From: a bacterium
Lineage (GTDB): Bacteria; Joyebacterota; Joyebacteria; Joyebacterales; Joyebacteraceae
Assembly (NCBI GenBank): GCA_029990205.1
Contig: JAPEKQ010000001.1
Coordinates: 186,001 to 250,000, forward strand
Direction of reading: 5' to 3'
DNA: 64,000 nt
Shown: one piece after another, positions 42,392 through 50,819 of the stretch
How positions within the stretch are numbered: position 1 is the stretch's first letter
Layout: each line of letters begins with the position of its first letter
Made by a program: the position numbers and the translations under genes
Notes under the pieces: generated by a model
What the model was told of the DNA's origin: nothing
Database searches by the model: none
Seen by the model: the letters and a program-made list of their open reading frames with translations, nothing else

Positions 42392-43303
42392 CTACTCGGC
42401 GGCGGGCGGACGCGTCTTCCAGCGCCTGTGCATCCAGAAGTACTGCTCGGGGTACCGTCGAATGAACTCCTCGAAGACTCGCGTGTAGCCCTGGGTGAGC
42501 TGCTGGACGCGGACGTCCGTGTCGAGCTCTTCCGGCGGCACCGGCACGGGCGGATTGACGACGATCTCGTGCCTGCCCCCCTCGTGACGCACGATCATGG
42601 CGGGCAGCAGCGGCGCACCCGTCGACTCGGCGAAGCGTCCTGCGCCGTACGGGGTCGAGGCGGGCCGACCGAGAAAATCGACGAACACGCCCCGCTTGCC
42701 GGCGTCCTGGTCCGAGAGCCACAGCACGAGACGGTTCGAGCGCAGAGCCCGGAAGATACCCTTCAGACTCCCCGTCATCGGGACGATCTCGCCCCCGAAC
42801 CTCGCCCTCAGCCGATTCATGACACCGTCGACCAGGAGATTGTGCTGCTCGCCGACAAGGAACGTGATCGGATAGCCCATCGTCGCGATCGTGGCGTAGT
42901 ACTCCCAGTTCCCGAAGTGCCCCGAGGGGATGATGGCGCCCTTCCCGGCCTCGAGCGCGGCATCGAGGTGCTCGCGTCCCGTCAGTGAGACGGTGCGCTC
43001 GACATCGGCCGCCGTCACCCGTGAGAACCGAGCGAACTCGAAGGTCATCCGACCGAAGTTGCGATAGGACTCGCGGGCGATGCGGTCCAGCTCTTCCGCG
43101 CTGATGTCGGGACCGAGCGCGCGTTCGATCTGTTCCAGAACGACTCGGCGACGGATCCCGAGTGGGGACCACGCGAACGCGCCGAACGCAGCGCCGAGCT
43201 CACGCGCCGCGCCCGCGGGCAGAGCGCAGAGCAGCCCCTGAAACGCTCGCACGCCGGCGTACTCGAGCCGGTGCGACATCGTGGTCTTACGGTTTCGAGC
43301 CAC
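42392..43303 (-). CDS. Lipid A biosynthesis acyltransferase (LpxL/HtrB family)
   Basis: 303 residues from GTG at 43303 with GAGAGGGAC directly upstream; an ATG at 43279 lacks a ribosome site. The catalytic HxxxxE motif is SGHFGNWEYYAT near residue 128. Further family blocks: LSDQDAGKRGVFVDFLGRPAST (given as LSDQDAGKRG and VDFLGRPAST), TGAPLLPAMIVRH and a C-terminal QYFWMHRRWKTRP. It transfers acyl chains from ACP to lipid A or a related glycolipid in the inner membrane. This, with the heptose genes, shows that the organism makes lipopolysaccharide. The first membrane helix is weak. Confidence 0.9.
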   Translation of the reverse strand: MARNRKTTMSHRLEYAGVRAFQGLLCALPAGAARELGAAFGAFAWSPLGIRRRVVLEQIERALGPDISAEELDRIARESYRNFGRMTFEFARFSRVTAADVERTVSLTGREHLDAALEAGKGAIIPSGHFGNWEYYATIATMGYPITFLVGEQHNLLVDGVMNRLRARFGGEIVPMTGSLKGIFRALRSNRLVLWLSDQDAGKRGVFVDFLGRPASTPYGAGRFAESTGAPLLPAMIVRHEGGRHEIVVNPPVPVPPEELDTDVRVQQLTQGYTRVFEEFIRRYPEQYFWMHRRWKTRPPAAE

Positions 43304-43328
43304 GTCCCTCTCCCTCGTTCACTCAGAT

Positions 43329-43410
43329 GCGGTCGCGCGGCGGCCGCTACGTCAGGCGAACCTGACTCCGGAAGGCGGTCGCGCAGCGGCCGCTGCGTCA
43401 GGCGAACTTG
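43329..43410. repeat. Direct repeat duplicating the 3' end of the DUF362 gene
   Basis: A 36-bp unit at 43375-43410 recurs at 43329-43364 with three mismatches, a period of 46 bp. The gene-proximal copy contains the last codons and stop of the DUF362 gene (TTCGCCTGA on the minus strand) and a 16-bp perfect palindrome CGCAGCGGCCGCTGCG; the distal copy has lost the exact palindrome. This suggests a small tandem duplication. Confidence 0.75.
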
Positions 43411-44540
43411 TCCGCCAGCCACGAGAGCTTGATCCGCACCGCCTGGTGCGGACAGACCTCGTGACAGCAGAGACACTCGACGCACGTCTTCCGGTCAACG
43501 ACCGGGACGTCGTCCGTGAGTGAGATAGCCTCCACCGGGCAGCTGCGCATGCAGAGCCCGCAGCGCTCTCCTCCAACACACCCCCACTCCTTCGACATCT
43601 CCGGGAGTATCCAAATGAACGGCTTGAGCGCGCGGACGAGCGGGTCCGGAATGTAGTTCAGGATGCCCGTCCCCGGGAGCTTGAACCCCTCGGTGTCGAA
43701 CGAGCCCGGGGACTCCCCCACGATATCGATGGCTGCGGGGTCGTCGGTCCCAAGTCCGCGTTCCGCTGCGAGTCGGATCATGTGGACGCGCCTGACGTCC
43801 ATACCGAGCATCCCGGCCGCCACCGTGTCCATGGCGACCGCGTCGGTCCCGGCCATCACGGCGCCGACGTACCTGGCCTTCCCGCCCGACGGACCGTCGC
43901 CCTCCATCGCCATGACACCGTCCATGATGTGGAGCGCCGGAGCGACCAGCGAGTGGACGTCGACGACGAACCTGCTGAACGGAGCCGGACGTCCGGCGAG
44001 ATTGTGGAGCCTCGCCTTGCCGAACCCGGGAATAGCGCCGAACGTGTTCTTGATGGCGCCCGTGTAGAGCGTGAGCATGTGGGTCTTGAGCTTGGGGACG
44101 TTGATGACGACGTCGGCATCGACGACGGGGCGCGCAAGCATGTACTCGCGCTCGATTCCCTGACTCGGCACCGAACCGGCGGCCTCGAAGCTCACGAGCG
44201 GAACGCCCGTCCGCTCCGAGAGGTCCTTCATCCCCGTGTTCTTCCAGACGCGGTCGACGCCCCGGATGGCCCCGCCCGGGCTGTCGCCGATGGTCGGCTC
44301 ACCACCGGCGTCGCGAACCAGCTCGATGATGGCCTCGAGAACGGATGGATGGGTCGTGATGGCCCGGTCCGGGTTCTTCGCGGAGAGAAGGTTCGGTTTG
44401 ATCAGAACCTTCTGCCCGGGCTTGACGAACGTCGACATCCCGCCCACCGCGTCGACGGCCGCCGCGACGGCCGCGCGTATCGCAGTGAGTTCGTAGTCGG
44501 CGCTCCGCGAGATCGAAACGACCGCTCTCTGTTCCGACAT
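43398..44540 (-). CDS. DUF362 protein with C-terminal 2[4Fe-4S] ferredoxin domain
   Basis: 380 residues from ATG at 44540 with GAGAGGGGTCG upstream. DUF362 blocks: KPGQKVLIKPNLLSAKNPDR, TTHPSVLEAIIELVRDAG, IGDSPGG, INVPKLKTHMLTLYTGAIKN and GTDAVAMDTVAAGMLGMD. Two [4Fe-4S] motifs near the end, CGLCMRSCPVEAI and CVECLCCHEVCPHQAV. Such proteins are thought to act in redox or metal-linked reactions but no general function is proven. It lies between dprA and the lipid A acyltransferase on the same strand; no partner is evident. Confidence 0.9.
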   Translation of the reverse strand: MSEQRAVVSISRSADYELTAIRAAVAAAVDAVGGMSTFVKPGQKVLIKPNLLSAKNPDRAITTHPSVLEAIIELVRDAGGEPTIGDSPGGAIRGVDRVWKNTGMKDLSERTGVPLVSFEAAGSVPSQGIEREYMLARPVVDADVVINVPKLKTHMLTLYTGAIKNTFGAIPGFGKARLHNLAGRPAPFSRFVVDVHSLVAPALHIMDGVMAMEGDGPSGGKARYVGAVMAGTDAVAMDTVAAGMLGMDVRRVHMIRLAAERGLGTDDPAAIDIVGESPGSFDTEGFKLPGTGILNYIPDPLVRALKPFIWILPEMSKEWGCVGGERCGLCMRSCPVEAISLTDDVPVVDRKTCVECLCCHEVCPHQAVRIKLSWLADKFA

Positions 44541-44580
44541 CGACCCCTCTCCCGTCCTGCGTTCCGTGTCGTTCGCGTCT

Positions 44581-45711
44581 CTATGCGCGCGTGTACCGGC
44601 CACCCGGCCAGGCGCGCGCGAGCCCGGCGAGTTCGAGCTCGACCAGCCGTCCGAGGATCTCACGCACGGGAAGACCGAGCTTGCTCGCGATCTCTCCCGC
44701 GCTCAGCGGCGTCCTTCCCAGCAGCTCGCGGACGGCGTCTCCGGCCGTCGGACCGCGGTCGGCGCCTTCGTCTCCGCCTGCGTCTACGTCTGCGTCTAGA
44801 TCACTCGCGGATCGGTCTCCCGCAGGCGCGGCTCCCCCGAACGGTCCCCACGCTCCCTCGAGCTCTTCGAGGACGTCCGACGCGCGCTCGACGAGCTTGG
44901 CGCCGCTCCTGAGCAGTCCGTTCGGACCTCGCGCGCCCGGATCATCGGGCGCACCGGGGACGGCGAAGACCTCGCGCCCCTCCTCGAGAGCCATCGAAGC
45001 CGTGATCAGAGCGCCGCTTCTCTCTCCGGCCTCGACGACGACCACACCCGCCGAGCAACCGGCAACGATGCGGTTCCTCATCGGGAAGTGCTCGGCCAGA
45101 GGGCTCGCGCCGAACGGGAACTCGGTAACGACGGCTCCCGACGCCGCGATGCGCCGTGCCAGACCCGCGTTCTCCCGCGGGTAGACGTGGTCGAGACCCG
45201 ATCCGAGCACCGCGATCGTCACGGCGCCCGCGTCGAGCGCGCCCTCGTGCGCCGCGGTGTCGATCCCCCGCGCGAGACCGCTGACGATCGACAGCCCCGC
45301 TGCGCCAAGCGATGCCGCGAGATCACGGGCGAAGAGCCGCCCACGCGGCGTCGCCGCCCGGGATCCGACGATGGCGAGCGCCGGTCGCGGGGTCGACAAC
45401 CCGCTCCCCTGTACGAAGAGACCCACCGGCGGCCTCGCGATACGCGCCAGCGGGTCCGGAAAGCCCGCACTTCCGAACGTCACGAAGCGCGCGCCCGCCC
45501 CCGCGGCCGCCTCGAGCTGGCGGTCCCAGACGCGGTCGCGCACGGCGATCTCCAGAGCGCGGCGCTTCGCGGCTGCGATCTCCGCCCGACCGCGCCGCAC
45601 CTCGGTGAGCGCGAGATCGAGCGAACCGTGCCGTTCGCGAAGCCTCGCCGCCGTCGCCGTCCCAACACCGTCCGCCATGAGAAAGACCAGCGCCGCCCTC
45701 TGCTCCTCCAC
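44581..45711 (-). CDS. dprA: DNA-processing protein DprA
   Basis: 376 residues from GTG at 45711 with GGGGAGGTGGTGGG upstream. Loads RecA on single-stranded DNA taken up in transformation. Rossmann-fold motifs: AIVGSRAATPRGR, IVSGLARGIDTAAHEGAL, VLGSGLDHVYPREN, FPMRNRIVAGCSAGVVVVEA and ITASMALEEGREVFAVPG. The C-terminal winged helix (TPLSAGEIASKLGLPVREIL) is present after an acidic Asp/Gly linker (DLDADVDAGGDEGAD). With the ComEA-like protein at 52430 it suggests natural competence. Confidence 0.95.
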   Translation of the reverse strand: MEEQRAALVFLMADGVGTATAARLRERHGSLDLALTEVRRGRAEIAAAKRRALEIAVRDRVWDRQLEAAAGAGARFVTFGSAGFPDPLARIARPPVGLFVQGSGLSTPRPALAIVGSRAATPRGRLFARDLAASLGAAGLSIVSGLARGIDTAAHEGALDAGAVTIAVLGSGLDHVYPRENAGLARRIAASGAVVTEFPFGASPLAEHFPMRNRIVAGCSAGVVVVEAGERSGALITASMALEEGREVFAVPGAPDDPGARGPNGLLRSGAKLVERASDVLEELEGAWGPFGGAAPAGDRSASDLDADVDAGGDEGADRGPTAGDAVRELLGRTPLSAGEIASKLGLPVREILGRLVELELAGLARAWPGGRYTRA

Positions 45712-45743
45712 CCCACCACCTCCCCGTGAATCCCCGTCGGTCT

Positions 45744-45797
45744 CCCGCCGGCCCCTGCCGGTGGGATGCAACGGCGCTGCGCGGCGCTCCGCCGCGC
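45744..45797. repeat. Two hairpins in the obgE-dprA spacer
   Basis: CCCGCCGG-6 nt-CCGGTGGG (45744-45765, one G-T pair) and GCGCGGCG-CTC-CGCCGCGC (45779-45797, perfect 8 bp). They resemble the stacked hairpins between fabH and fabD and likewise lack U-runs. Confidence 0.55.
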
Positions 45798-45807
45798 GCG
45801 CGTACCT

Positions 45808-46788
45808 CTATGACTCCACGCTGTCCAGGAGCTCCCGGATGGCGTGCTTCATCTCCTCGATGCCCTGTCCGCTGACGGATGAGACGACGAACGTGCGCTC
45901 GCCGCCGAACCGCGCTCCGGCAAGGTCGACATCGGCACCCACGTCCGCCTTCGTGAAGACGACGATACGCGGCTTCTCGGCCAACCCCTCCCCGTACTGC
46001 TCGAGTTCGCCCAGGATGATGCTGTATGAGGCCTCGGGATCCTCATCGGAGGAGTCGACCAGCACGACGATGACCCGCGTCCGCTCGATGTGCTTGAGGA
46101 ACCGGTCGCCGAGCCCCTTGCCCTCGTGCGCTCCCTCGATGATGCCAGGCAGATCCGCGACGACGAAACCCCGGTCGACCCCGTACTGCACCAGCCCGAG
46201 CACCGGACTGAGGGTCGTGAACGGGTAGTCCCCGATCTTCGGTCTCGCCGCCGAGATGGTCGAGAGCATGGTCGACTTCCCGGCGTTCGGGAGCCCGACG
46301 AGCCCGACGTCGGCAATGAGCTTGAGCTCGAGGTCGACGATCACCTCTTCTCCCGGTCTCCCGGGCTCGCAGCGGGTCGGCGCCTGGACCGTGGAGCTCG
46401 CGAACCTCGCGTTCCCCCGCCCACCGCGCCCACCGGCCGCGGCGACCACCCGCTTACCTGCCTCATCGAGGTCGGCGATGATCTCGCCTGTCTCTTTGTT
46501 CCTGATGATGGTGCCGACCGGGACGCGCAGCGTGATGTCCTCGCCGTCGTGCCCGGTCTTCCGCGAGCTGCCGCCGTGGCGACCGCGCTCCGCCTTGTAG
46601 TTCCTCCGGTAGCGGAAGTCCAGGAGCGTCGACCGTCCGCCGTCGGCCACGAAGACGATGTCGCCTCCTTTGCCGCCGTCGCCGCCGTTGGGTCCGCCAC
46701 GCGGAACGAACTTCTCGCGCCGGAAGCTCTTGCATCCGTCGCCGCCGTCGCCGGCCTTCAGCTCAACGGTCGCAGCGTCGATCAACAT
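45808..46788 (-). CDS. obgE: GTPase ObgE
   Basis: 326 residues. Essential ribosome-associated GTPase. The glycine-rich Obg fold spans residues 1-158 (GDGGDGCKSFRREKFVPRGG, PNGGDGGKGGDIVFV, RGRHGGSSRKTG), followed by the G domain: G1 GLPNAGKSTMLS, G2 DYPFTTLSP, G3 DLPGIIEGAHEGKGLG, G4 FTKAD and G5 SSVSGQG. The C-terminal OCT domain found in some Firmicutes is absent. ATG follows GAGGAGTAGCGG. Without rplU-rpmA beside it, its usual context is lost. Confidence 0.96.
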   Translation of the reverse strand: MLIDAATVELKAGDGGDGCKSFRREKFVPRGGPNGGDGGKGGDIVFVADGGRSTLLDFRYRRNYKAERGRHGGSSRKTGHDGEDITLRVPVGTIIRNKETGEIIADLDEAGKRVVAAAGGRGGRGNARFASSTVQAPTRCEPGRPGEEVIVDLELKLIADVGLVGLPNAGKSTMLSTISAARPKIGDYPFTTLSPVLGLVQYGVDRGFVVADLPGIIEGAHEGKGLGDRFLKHIERTRVIVVLVDSSDEDPEASYSIILGELEQYGEGLAEKPRIVVFTKADVGADVDLAGARFGGERTFVVSSVSGQGIEEMKHAIRELLDSVES

Positions 46789-46791
46789 CCG

Positions 46792-48234
46792 CTACTCCTC
46801 ACCTCCGGGCGACTCGTCATCGAGCCCCTTCCACCAGGGATTCGGACGGTCGCTCAGGATCTTCTCCGGATTCATGATCCCGTCGGGATCGAGCGCCCGC
46901 TTGACCACCCGCGTGGTCTCGAGCGCCGGTGCGTCCAGTTCGCGGGACAGGTGCTCGGCCTTGGTGATCCCGATCCCGTGTTCGCCGCTCAAGGTGCCGC
47001 CCATCGAGATCGCGGCGTCGAACAGCTGAGTCACCGCTCGCCGCGCCCGCGTCATCTGGTCTCGGTCGGCCCTGTCGACGATGATGTTCACATGAAGATT
47101 GCCGTCACCGGCGTGGCCGAATGTCAGGATCGGGAGATCGAAGGCCTCGGCGATCTCCCGCATCCGGTCGACGTAGTCGGGAATCCGGCTCCGCGGCACT
47201 GTGATGTCCTCATTGATCTTGCCCGTCGAGAGTCTCGCGAGCGACGCCGAGATCGATCGCCGGACCTCCCAGAGCTCGTCGCGCTCGGCCTCGTCCTCGG
47301 CCCACCGATGCCCGGTCGCCTCGCCGTCTTCCAGGAGCTGACGGACCTCGATGGCGCCGCGCCGGACGTCCTCCTCGGTGCCCTCGAGCTCGATGAGAAG
47401 CGCTCCCTCGGGCGGGTTCTCCGGCTTCTCCCCTCGCACGTACTCGAGCGAGCACGTGAGCGTGTCCCGGTCGATGATCTCGAGCACACTCACCGGCACG
47501 CCGGCGGCGGTGATGTCCGCGACCGCCCTTGCCGCGCCGACCAGGGAAGGGAACTCCGCCCAGCACGTGAGTGTCAGTTCCGGGATGTCCGTGAGCCGTA
47601 CGGCCACCTGTGTGACGACGGCCAGCGTTCCCTCGGAACCGACGACGAGCGGAGCAGGATCCCACCCCGTGGTGTCGGCGAGATACCCGGTCCGGACCAC
47701 GCGCCCGTCGGCGAGGACGAACTCGAGACCTGCGACGTAGTCGCCCGTTCTCCCGTAGAGCACGGTCCTCGGTCCGGCGGCGCCCTCGGCGACGTTGCCG
47801 CCGAGCGTCGACATCTTGAGGCTCGCCGGGTCGGGCGGATACGTCAGCCCGTCCTCCCTGGCGCGAGCCCTGAGGTCCTCGTTGACCACGCCCGGTTCGA
47901 CCACGGCGACAGCTGCGTCGGTATCGATCCTGAGCACGCGGTTCATGCACTCGAAGGAGAGCACGATCCCGCCGCTCACCGGAACGCTGCCACCGGTATA
48001 GCCCGTGCCCGCGCCCCGCGCGACGACTGGAAGACCGGTGTCGTGTGCGATGCGCACCACAGCCGCGACGTCCTCAGTCGAGTCCGGCCAGACGACAATG
48101 TCGGGGAGCGAGTGGATGTCGGTCGCGTCGTACGCGTAGCAGACAAGGTCTTCGCGGAGTGTCGACGAAGATCCTCTCACCGCGCGGGCGATCCGCTTCA
48201 GGACGGGGGCCGAAGCCCTCGCGTGTGACGACAT
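46792..48234 (-). CDS. FAD-linked oxidase (GlcD/D-lactate dehydrogenase-like)
   Basis: 480 residues from ATG at 48234 (MSSHARASAPVLKRI) with GGAG 7 nt upstream. FAD-binding PCMH domain (VVWPDSTEDVAAVVRIAHDT, VARGAGTGYTGGSVPVSGGI, STLGGNVAEGAAG, VVGSEGTLAVVTQV) and the C-terminal oxidase cap domain with ILTFGHAGDGNLHVNIIVD and GTLSGEHGIGITKAEHL. Oxidises a 2-hydroxyacid such as glycolate or D-lactate; no GlcE/GlcF or LutABC partner is adjacent, so the acceptor is unknown, possibly an Etf. Downstream of coaD on the same strand. Confidence 0.9.
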   Translation of the reverse strand: MSSHARASAPVLKRIARAVRGSSSTLREDLVCYAYDATDIHSLPDIVVWPDSTEDVAAVVRIAHDTGLPVVARGAGTGYTGGSVPVSGGIVLSFECMNRVLRIDTDAAVAVVEPGVVNEDLRARAREDGLTYPPDPASLKMSTLGGNVAEGAAGPRTVLYGRTGDYVAGLEFVLADGRVVRTGYLADTTGWDPAPLVVGSEGTLAVVTQVAVRLTDIPELTLTCWAEFPSLVGAARAVADITAAGVPVSVLEIIDRDTLTCSLEYVRGEKPENPPEGALLIELEGTEEDVRRGAIEVRQLLEDGEATGHRWAEDEAERDELWEVRRSISASLARLSTGKINEDITVPRSRIPDYVDRMREIAEAFDLPILTFGHAGDGNLHVNIIVDRADRDQMTRARRAVTQLFDAAISMGGTLSGEHGIGITKAEHLSRELDAPALETTRVVKRALDPDGIMNPEKILSDRPNPWWKGLDDESPGGEE

Positions 48235-48281
48235 GCAGTATCTCCATGCGGGCGCCCTTCCTCGGCGCCCACGGGTAATCG

Positions 48282-48773
48282 CTAGGAGTTCCGCCGAGCT
48301 CTGCGCCGTTCGAGCAGCCTCTCGAGCACCGCCGGAGGGACGAACCCGCTGGCGTCGCCGCCGAGCAGCGCGACCTCCTTCACTACGGTCGAGTCGAGAT
48401 AGCTGTAGTTCTTGTTGGGCATAAGGAAGACGGTCTCGACCTCGGGAGCGAGATGACGGTTCATCAACGCCATCTGGAACTCGTACTCGAAGTCGGACAC
48501 GGCCCGGAGTCCTCGCACGATCGACGTCGCACCGCACCTCCGCACCTCGTCCACGAGAAGACCGTTGAACGCTTCCACGGTGATGCCCTCGAGTTCGGCC
48601 GTCACCTCACGGATCATCTCGACGCGTTCCTCGACCGTGAACATCGGGTCCTTGTCCCTCGCCGTTCCGACCGAGACGATCACCTCGTCGAAGAGACGCA
48701 GCGCCCTGTGCACCAGGTCCAGATGACCGTTGGTGATCGGATCGAACGTCCCCGGATAGAGTGCCTTTGTCAC
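48282..48773 (-). CDS. coaD: Pantetheine-phosphate adenylyltransferase
   Basis: 163 residues from GTG at 48773 (VTKALYPGTFDPITNGH) with AGGGAGGGTTC upstream; the ATG 7 codons earlier overlaps rsmD and has no better site. Penultimate step of CoA synthesis. GTFDPITNGHLDLVHRA holds the T/HxGH motif, and RGLRAVSDFEYEFQMALMNR is typical. The ISSS-type motif reads YSYLDSTVVKEVALLGGD, a slight variation. rsmD-coaD is a common order. Confidence 0.95.
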   Translation of the reverse strand: MTKALYPGTFDPITNGHLDLVHRALRLFDEVIVSVGTARDKDPMFTVEERVEMIREVTAELEGITVEAFNGLLVDEVRRCGATSIVRGLRAVSDFEYEFQMALMNRHLAPEVETVFLMPNKNYSYLDSTVVKEVALLGGDASGFVPPAVLERLLERRRARRNS

Positions 48774-48790
48774 GAACCCTCCCTGGAAGG

Positions 48791-49360
48791 TCACTGAGTG
48801 TCGCCGGGGTCGGCGACGTCGTGCAGTTCAACCTCGATGGTCCCGTAGCGTTTCACAGTTCTGAGTCTCAGACGCGCGCCGCGCGTCGGGAGACGGTCGT
48901 CCGCTCTGTGCTCGATCACGACGAGCGCGCCGTCGGCGACGCCGTCCCAGCGGTCCAGAGCGTCGTAGACACGTCGCGCCCCATCCGTGTCATACGGCGG
49001 ATCGGCGAACACGATGTCGAACCGCTCCCGGCCGCGCGGCGGCGACGTCACGAAGCGCACGGCATCGGACCGCATGATCCGGCAGCGGTCGCCGACCCCG
49101 AACTCCTGAATCGTCCCCTTCAGATGGCCGATGACGCGCGCTTCGCGCTCGACGAAGACGGCCTCGGCGGCGCCGCGGGAGATGCTCTCGAGCCCGAGGC
49201 TCCCGGTCCCCGCGAAGAGGTCGAGCACACGAGCGCCCGGGAGTCTGTCCTCGATCGTCGCGAACAGCGATTCACGCACGCGGTCGTATGTCGGTCTCAG
49301 TTCGACGCCCCGCGGGACATCGATCCGTCTTCCGCCGAGTTCACCCGCGATGATCCTCAC
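48791..49360 (-). CDS. rsmD: 16S rRNA (guanine966-N2)-methyltransferase RsmD
   Basis: 189 residues from GTG at 49360 (VRIIAGELGGRRIDVPRG) with GGGGAG upstream. SAM-dependent methyltransferase: LRPTYDRVRESLFATIED, VLDLFAGTGSLGLESISRGA (SAM loop) and the catalytic FADPPYDTDGA. Upstream of coaD by 17 nt. Length and motifs are normal. Confidence 0.94.
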   Translation of the reverse strand: MRIIAGELGGRRIDVPRGVELRPTYDRVRESLFATIEDRLPGARVLDLFAGTGSLGLESISRGAAEAVFVEREARVIGHLKGTIQEFGVGDRCRIMRSDAVRFVTSPPRGRERFDIVFADPPYDTDGARRVYDALDRWDGVADGALVVIEHRADDRLPTRGARLRLRTVKRYGTIEVELHDVADPGDTQ

Positions 49361-49422
49361 CAGCACTCCCCGCTCATCGTGCCCTGCGCGCACGGGGTCA
49401 GTCGTTATCGCGCTCCGCGCGC

Positions 49423-50796
49423 CTAGTCCTCCTGAACGTCACCTTCCATCCCGTAACGCTGGAGCTTCCGATAGAGCGTCGACGGGTTGATCCCCAGGAT
49501 CTCCGCGGCCTGCTTCTTCTTCCAGCCCGTCTCCTCGAGCGTCTGGAGCAGATAGCGCTGCTCGAGTTCATCGAGCGTGATCCCGCTGACACCGAGGGCG
49601 CCGGGGCCGGCCGCGCGCGACCGCTTCCGCAGACGCTCTGGGAAGATCGATACGTTGAGACTCTCGGCCGTGATCTCGCTGCCGTCGGCAAGGATCACGG
49701 CGCGCTCGATGATGTTCTCAAGTTCGCGGACGTTGCCCGGCCACTCGTACGACGTGAGAATGTCCATCGCGCCTTCGGCGACCGACTTCTCCCCAGCCGT
49801 CAGCTTCTCGAGGAAGTGCTCGACGAGCAGCGGGATGTCGTCGCGGCGGTCGCGGAGCGGCGGAATGGTGATCGGGATGACATTCAAACGATAGTACAGG
49901 TCCGCGCGGAAGCCGCCCTCCTGAACCTGGTGCTCGAGGTCGGCATTCGTCGCGGCGATGACGCGGACGTCCACCTTCGTCGGCTTGGTGCCGCCGACCG
50001 GCACCACCTCGCGCTCCTGGAGCACGCGCAGGAGCTTCACCTGAATGGCCAGCGACGTCTCCCCGACCTCATCGAGGAAGAAGGTACCGCCGTCGGCGAC
50101 CACGAACAGGCCGCGCTTATCGCGCACGGCTCCCGTGAACGATCCCTTCACGTGGCCGAACAGCTCGCTCTCGAGCAGCGTTTCCGGCAGCGCGCCGCAG
50201 TTGATCGACACGAACCGCTGGTCCGCCCGGGCGCTCCCCGCGTGGATGGCGCGCGCCACGAGTTCCTTGCCCGTGCCGCTCTCTCCCCTGAGCATGACGG
50301 TGCTCGATGTTCTGGCGACCCGATCGATCAGCTCGAAGACGGAGTTGATCTCCGTGCTCTCTCCGATCATGTCGCGGTCCGCGCTCGGATGGAGCGCGCG
50401 CTCCAGGTCATTCTTCTCAGCCCGAAGCTGCTTGATCTCGAGCGCGTTCCGAACGACCTGCTTGAGCTCCTCGTTCGAGACGGGCTTCAGAAGGTAGTAG
50501 AAGGCGCCGAGATTGAGCGCCTCGATGGCCGACTCCTGCGACGCGTGGCCCGTGACGATGATGATGGGGACGGTCGGGTCGGACTCCTTGAACGATCCGA
50601 GGATTTCGATACCCGTCATGCCCGGGAGCTGGATGTCCGTGATGACCGCGTCGAAGCTCTCCCGCTTGCTCAGCTTCACCGCCTTCTTCCCGTCGGACGC
50701 GGCCAGGACCTCGTACCCCTCTCGCTCGAGCATCATGGACAGATACTCCCTGATGCTATCCTCGTCGTCGATGACGAGTATCCTCCCGTGCGGCAT
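49423..50796 (-). CDS. Sigma-54-dependent response regulator (NtrC family)
   Basis: 457 residues. Receiver domain residues 1-120 with phospho-acceptor Asp54 in [13 protein letters not shown] and Lys in [14 protein letters not shown]+ domain with Walker [17 protein letters not shown], the sigma-54-contacting [15 protein letters not shown] loop (GSFTGA in place of GAFTGA), Walker [12 protein letters not shown] and arginine finger region [14 protein letters not shown] (seen as [12 protein letters not shown]). C-terminal Fis-type helix-turn-helix [20 protein letters not shown]. 23 nt after the partner kinase stop. Targets unknown; the sigma-54 promoter at 40656 is one candidate. Confidence 0.95.
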   Translation of the reverse strand: MPHGRILVIDDEDSIREYLSMMLEREGYEVLAASDGKKAVKLSKRESFDAVITDIQLPGMTGIEILGSFKESDPTVPIIIVTGHASQESAIEALNLGAFYYLLKPVSNEELKQVVRNALEIKQLRAEKNDLERALHPSADRDMIGESTEINSVFELIDRVARTSSTVMLRGESGTGKELVARAIHAGSARADQRFVSINCGALPETLLESELFGHVKGSFTGAVRDKRGLFVVADGGTFFLDEVGETSLAIQVKLLRVLQEREVVPVGGTKPTKVDVRVIAATNADLEHQVQEGGFRADLYYRLNVIPITIPPLRDRRDDIPLLVEHFLEKLTAGEKSVAEGAMDILTSYEWPGNVRELENIIERAVILADGSEITAESLNVSIFPERLRKRSRAAGPGALGVSGITLDELEQRYLLQTLEETGWKKKQAAEILGINPSTLYRKLQRYGMEGDVQED

Positions 50797-50819
50797 GGTG
50801 TCCTCCCCGTGTGATCTGT

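Noticed and set aside
45808-46788. C-terminal OCT domain on ObgE
   Set aside because: The protein ends 6 to 10 residues after the G5 region helix, so this is the short form.
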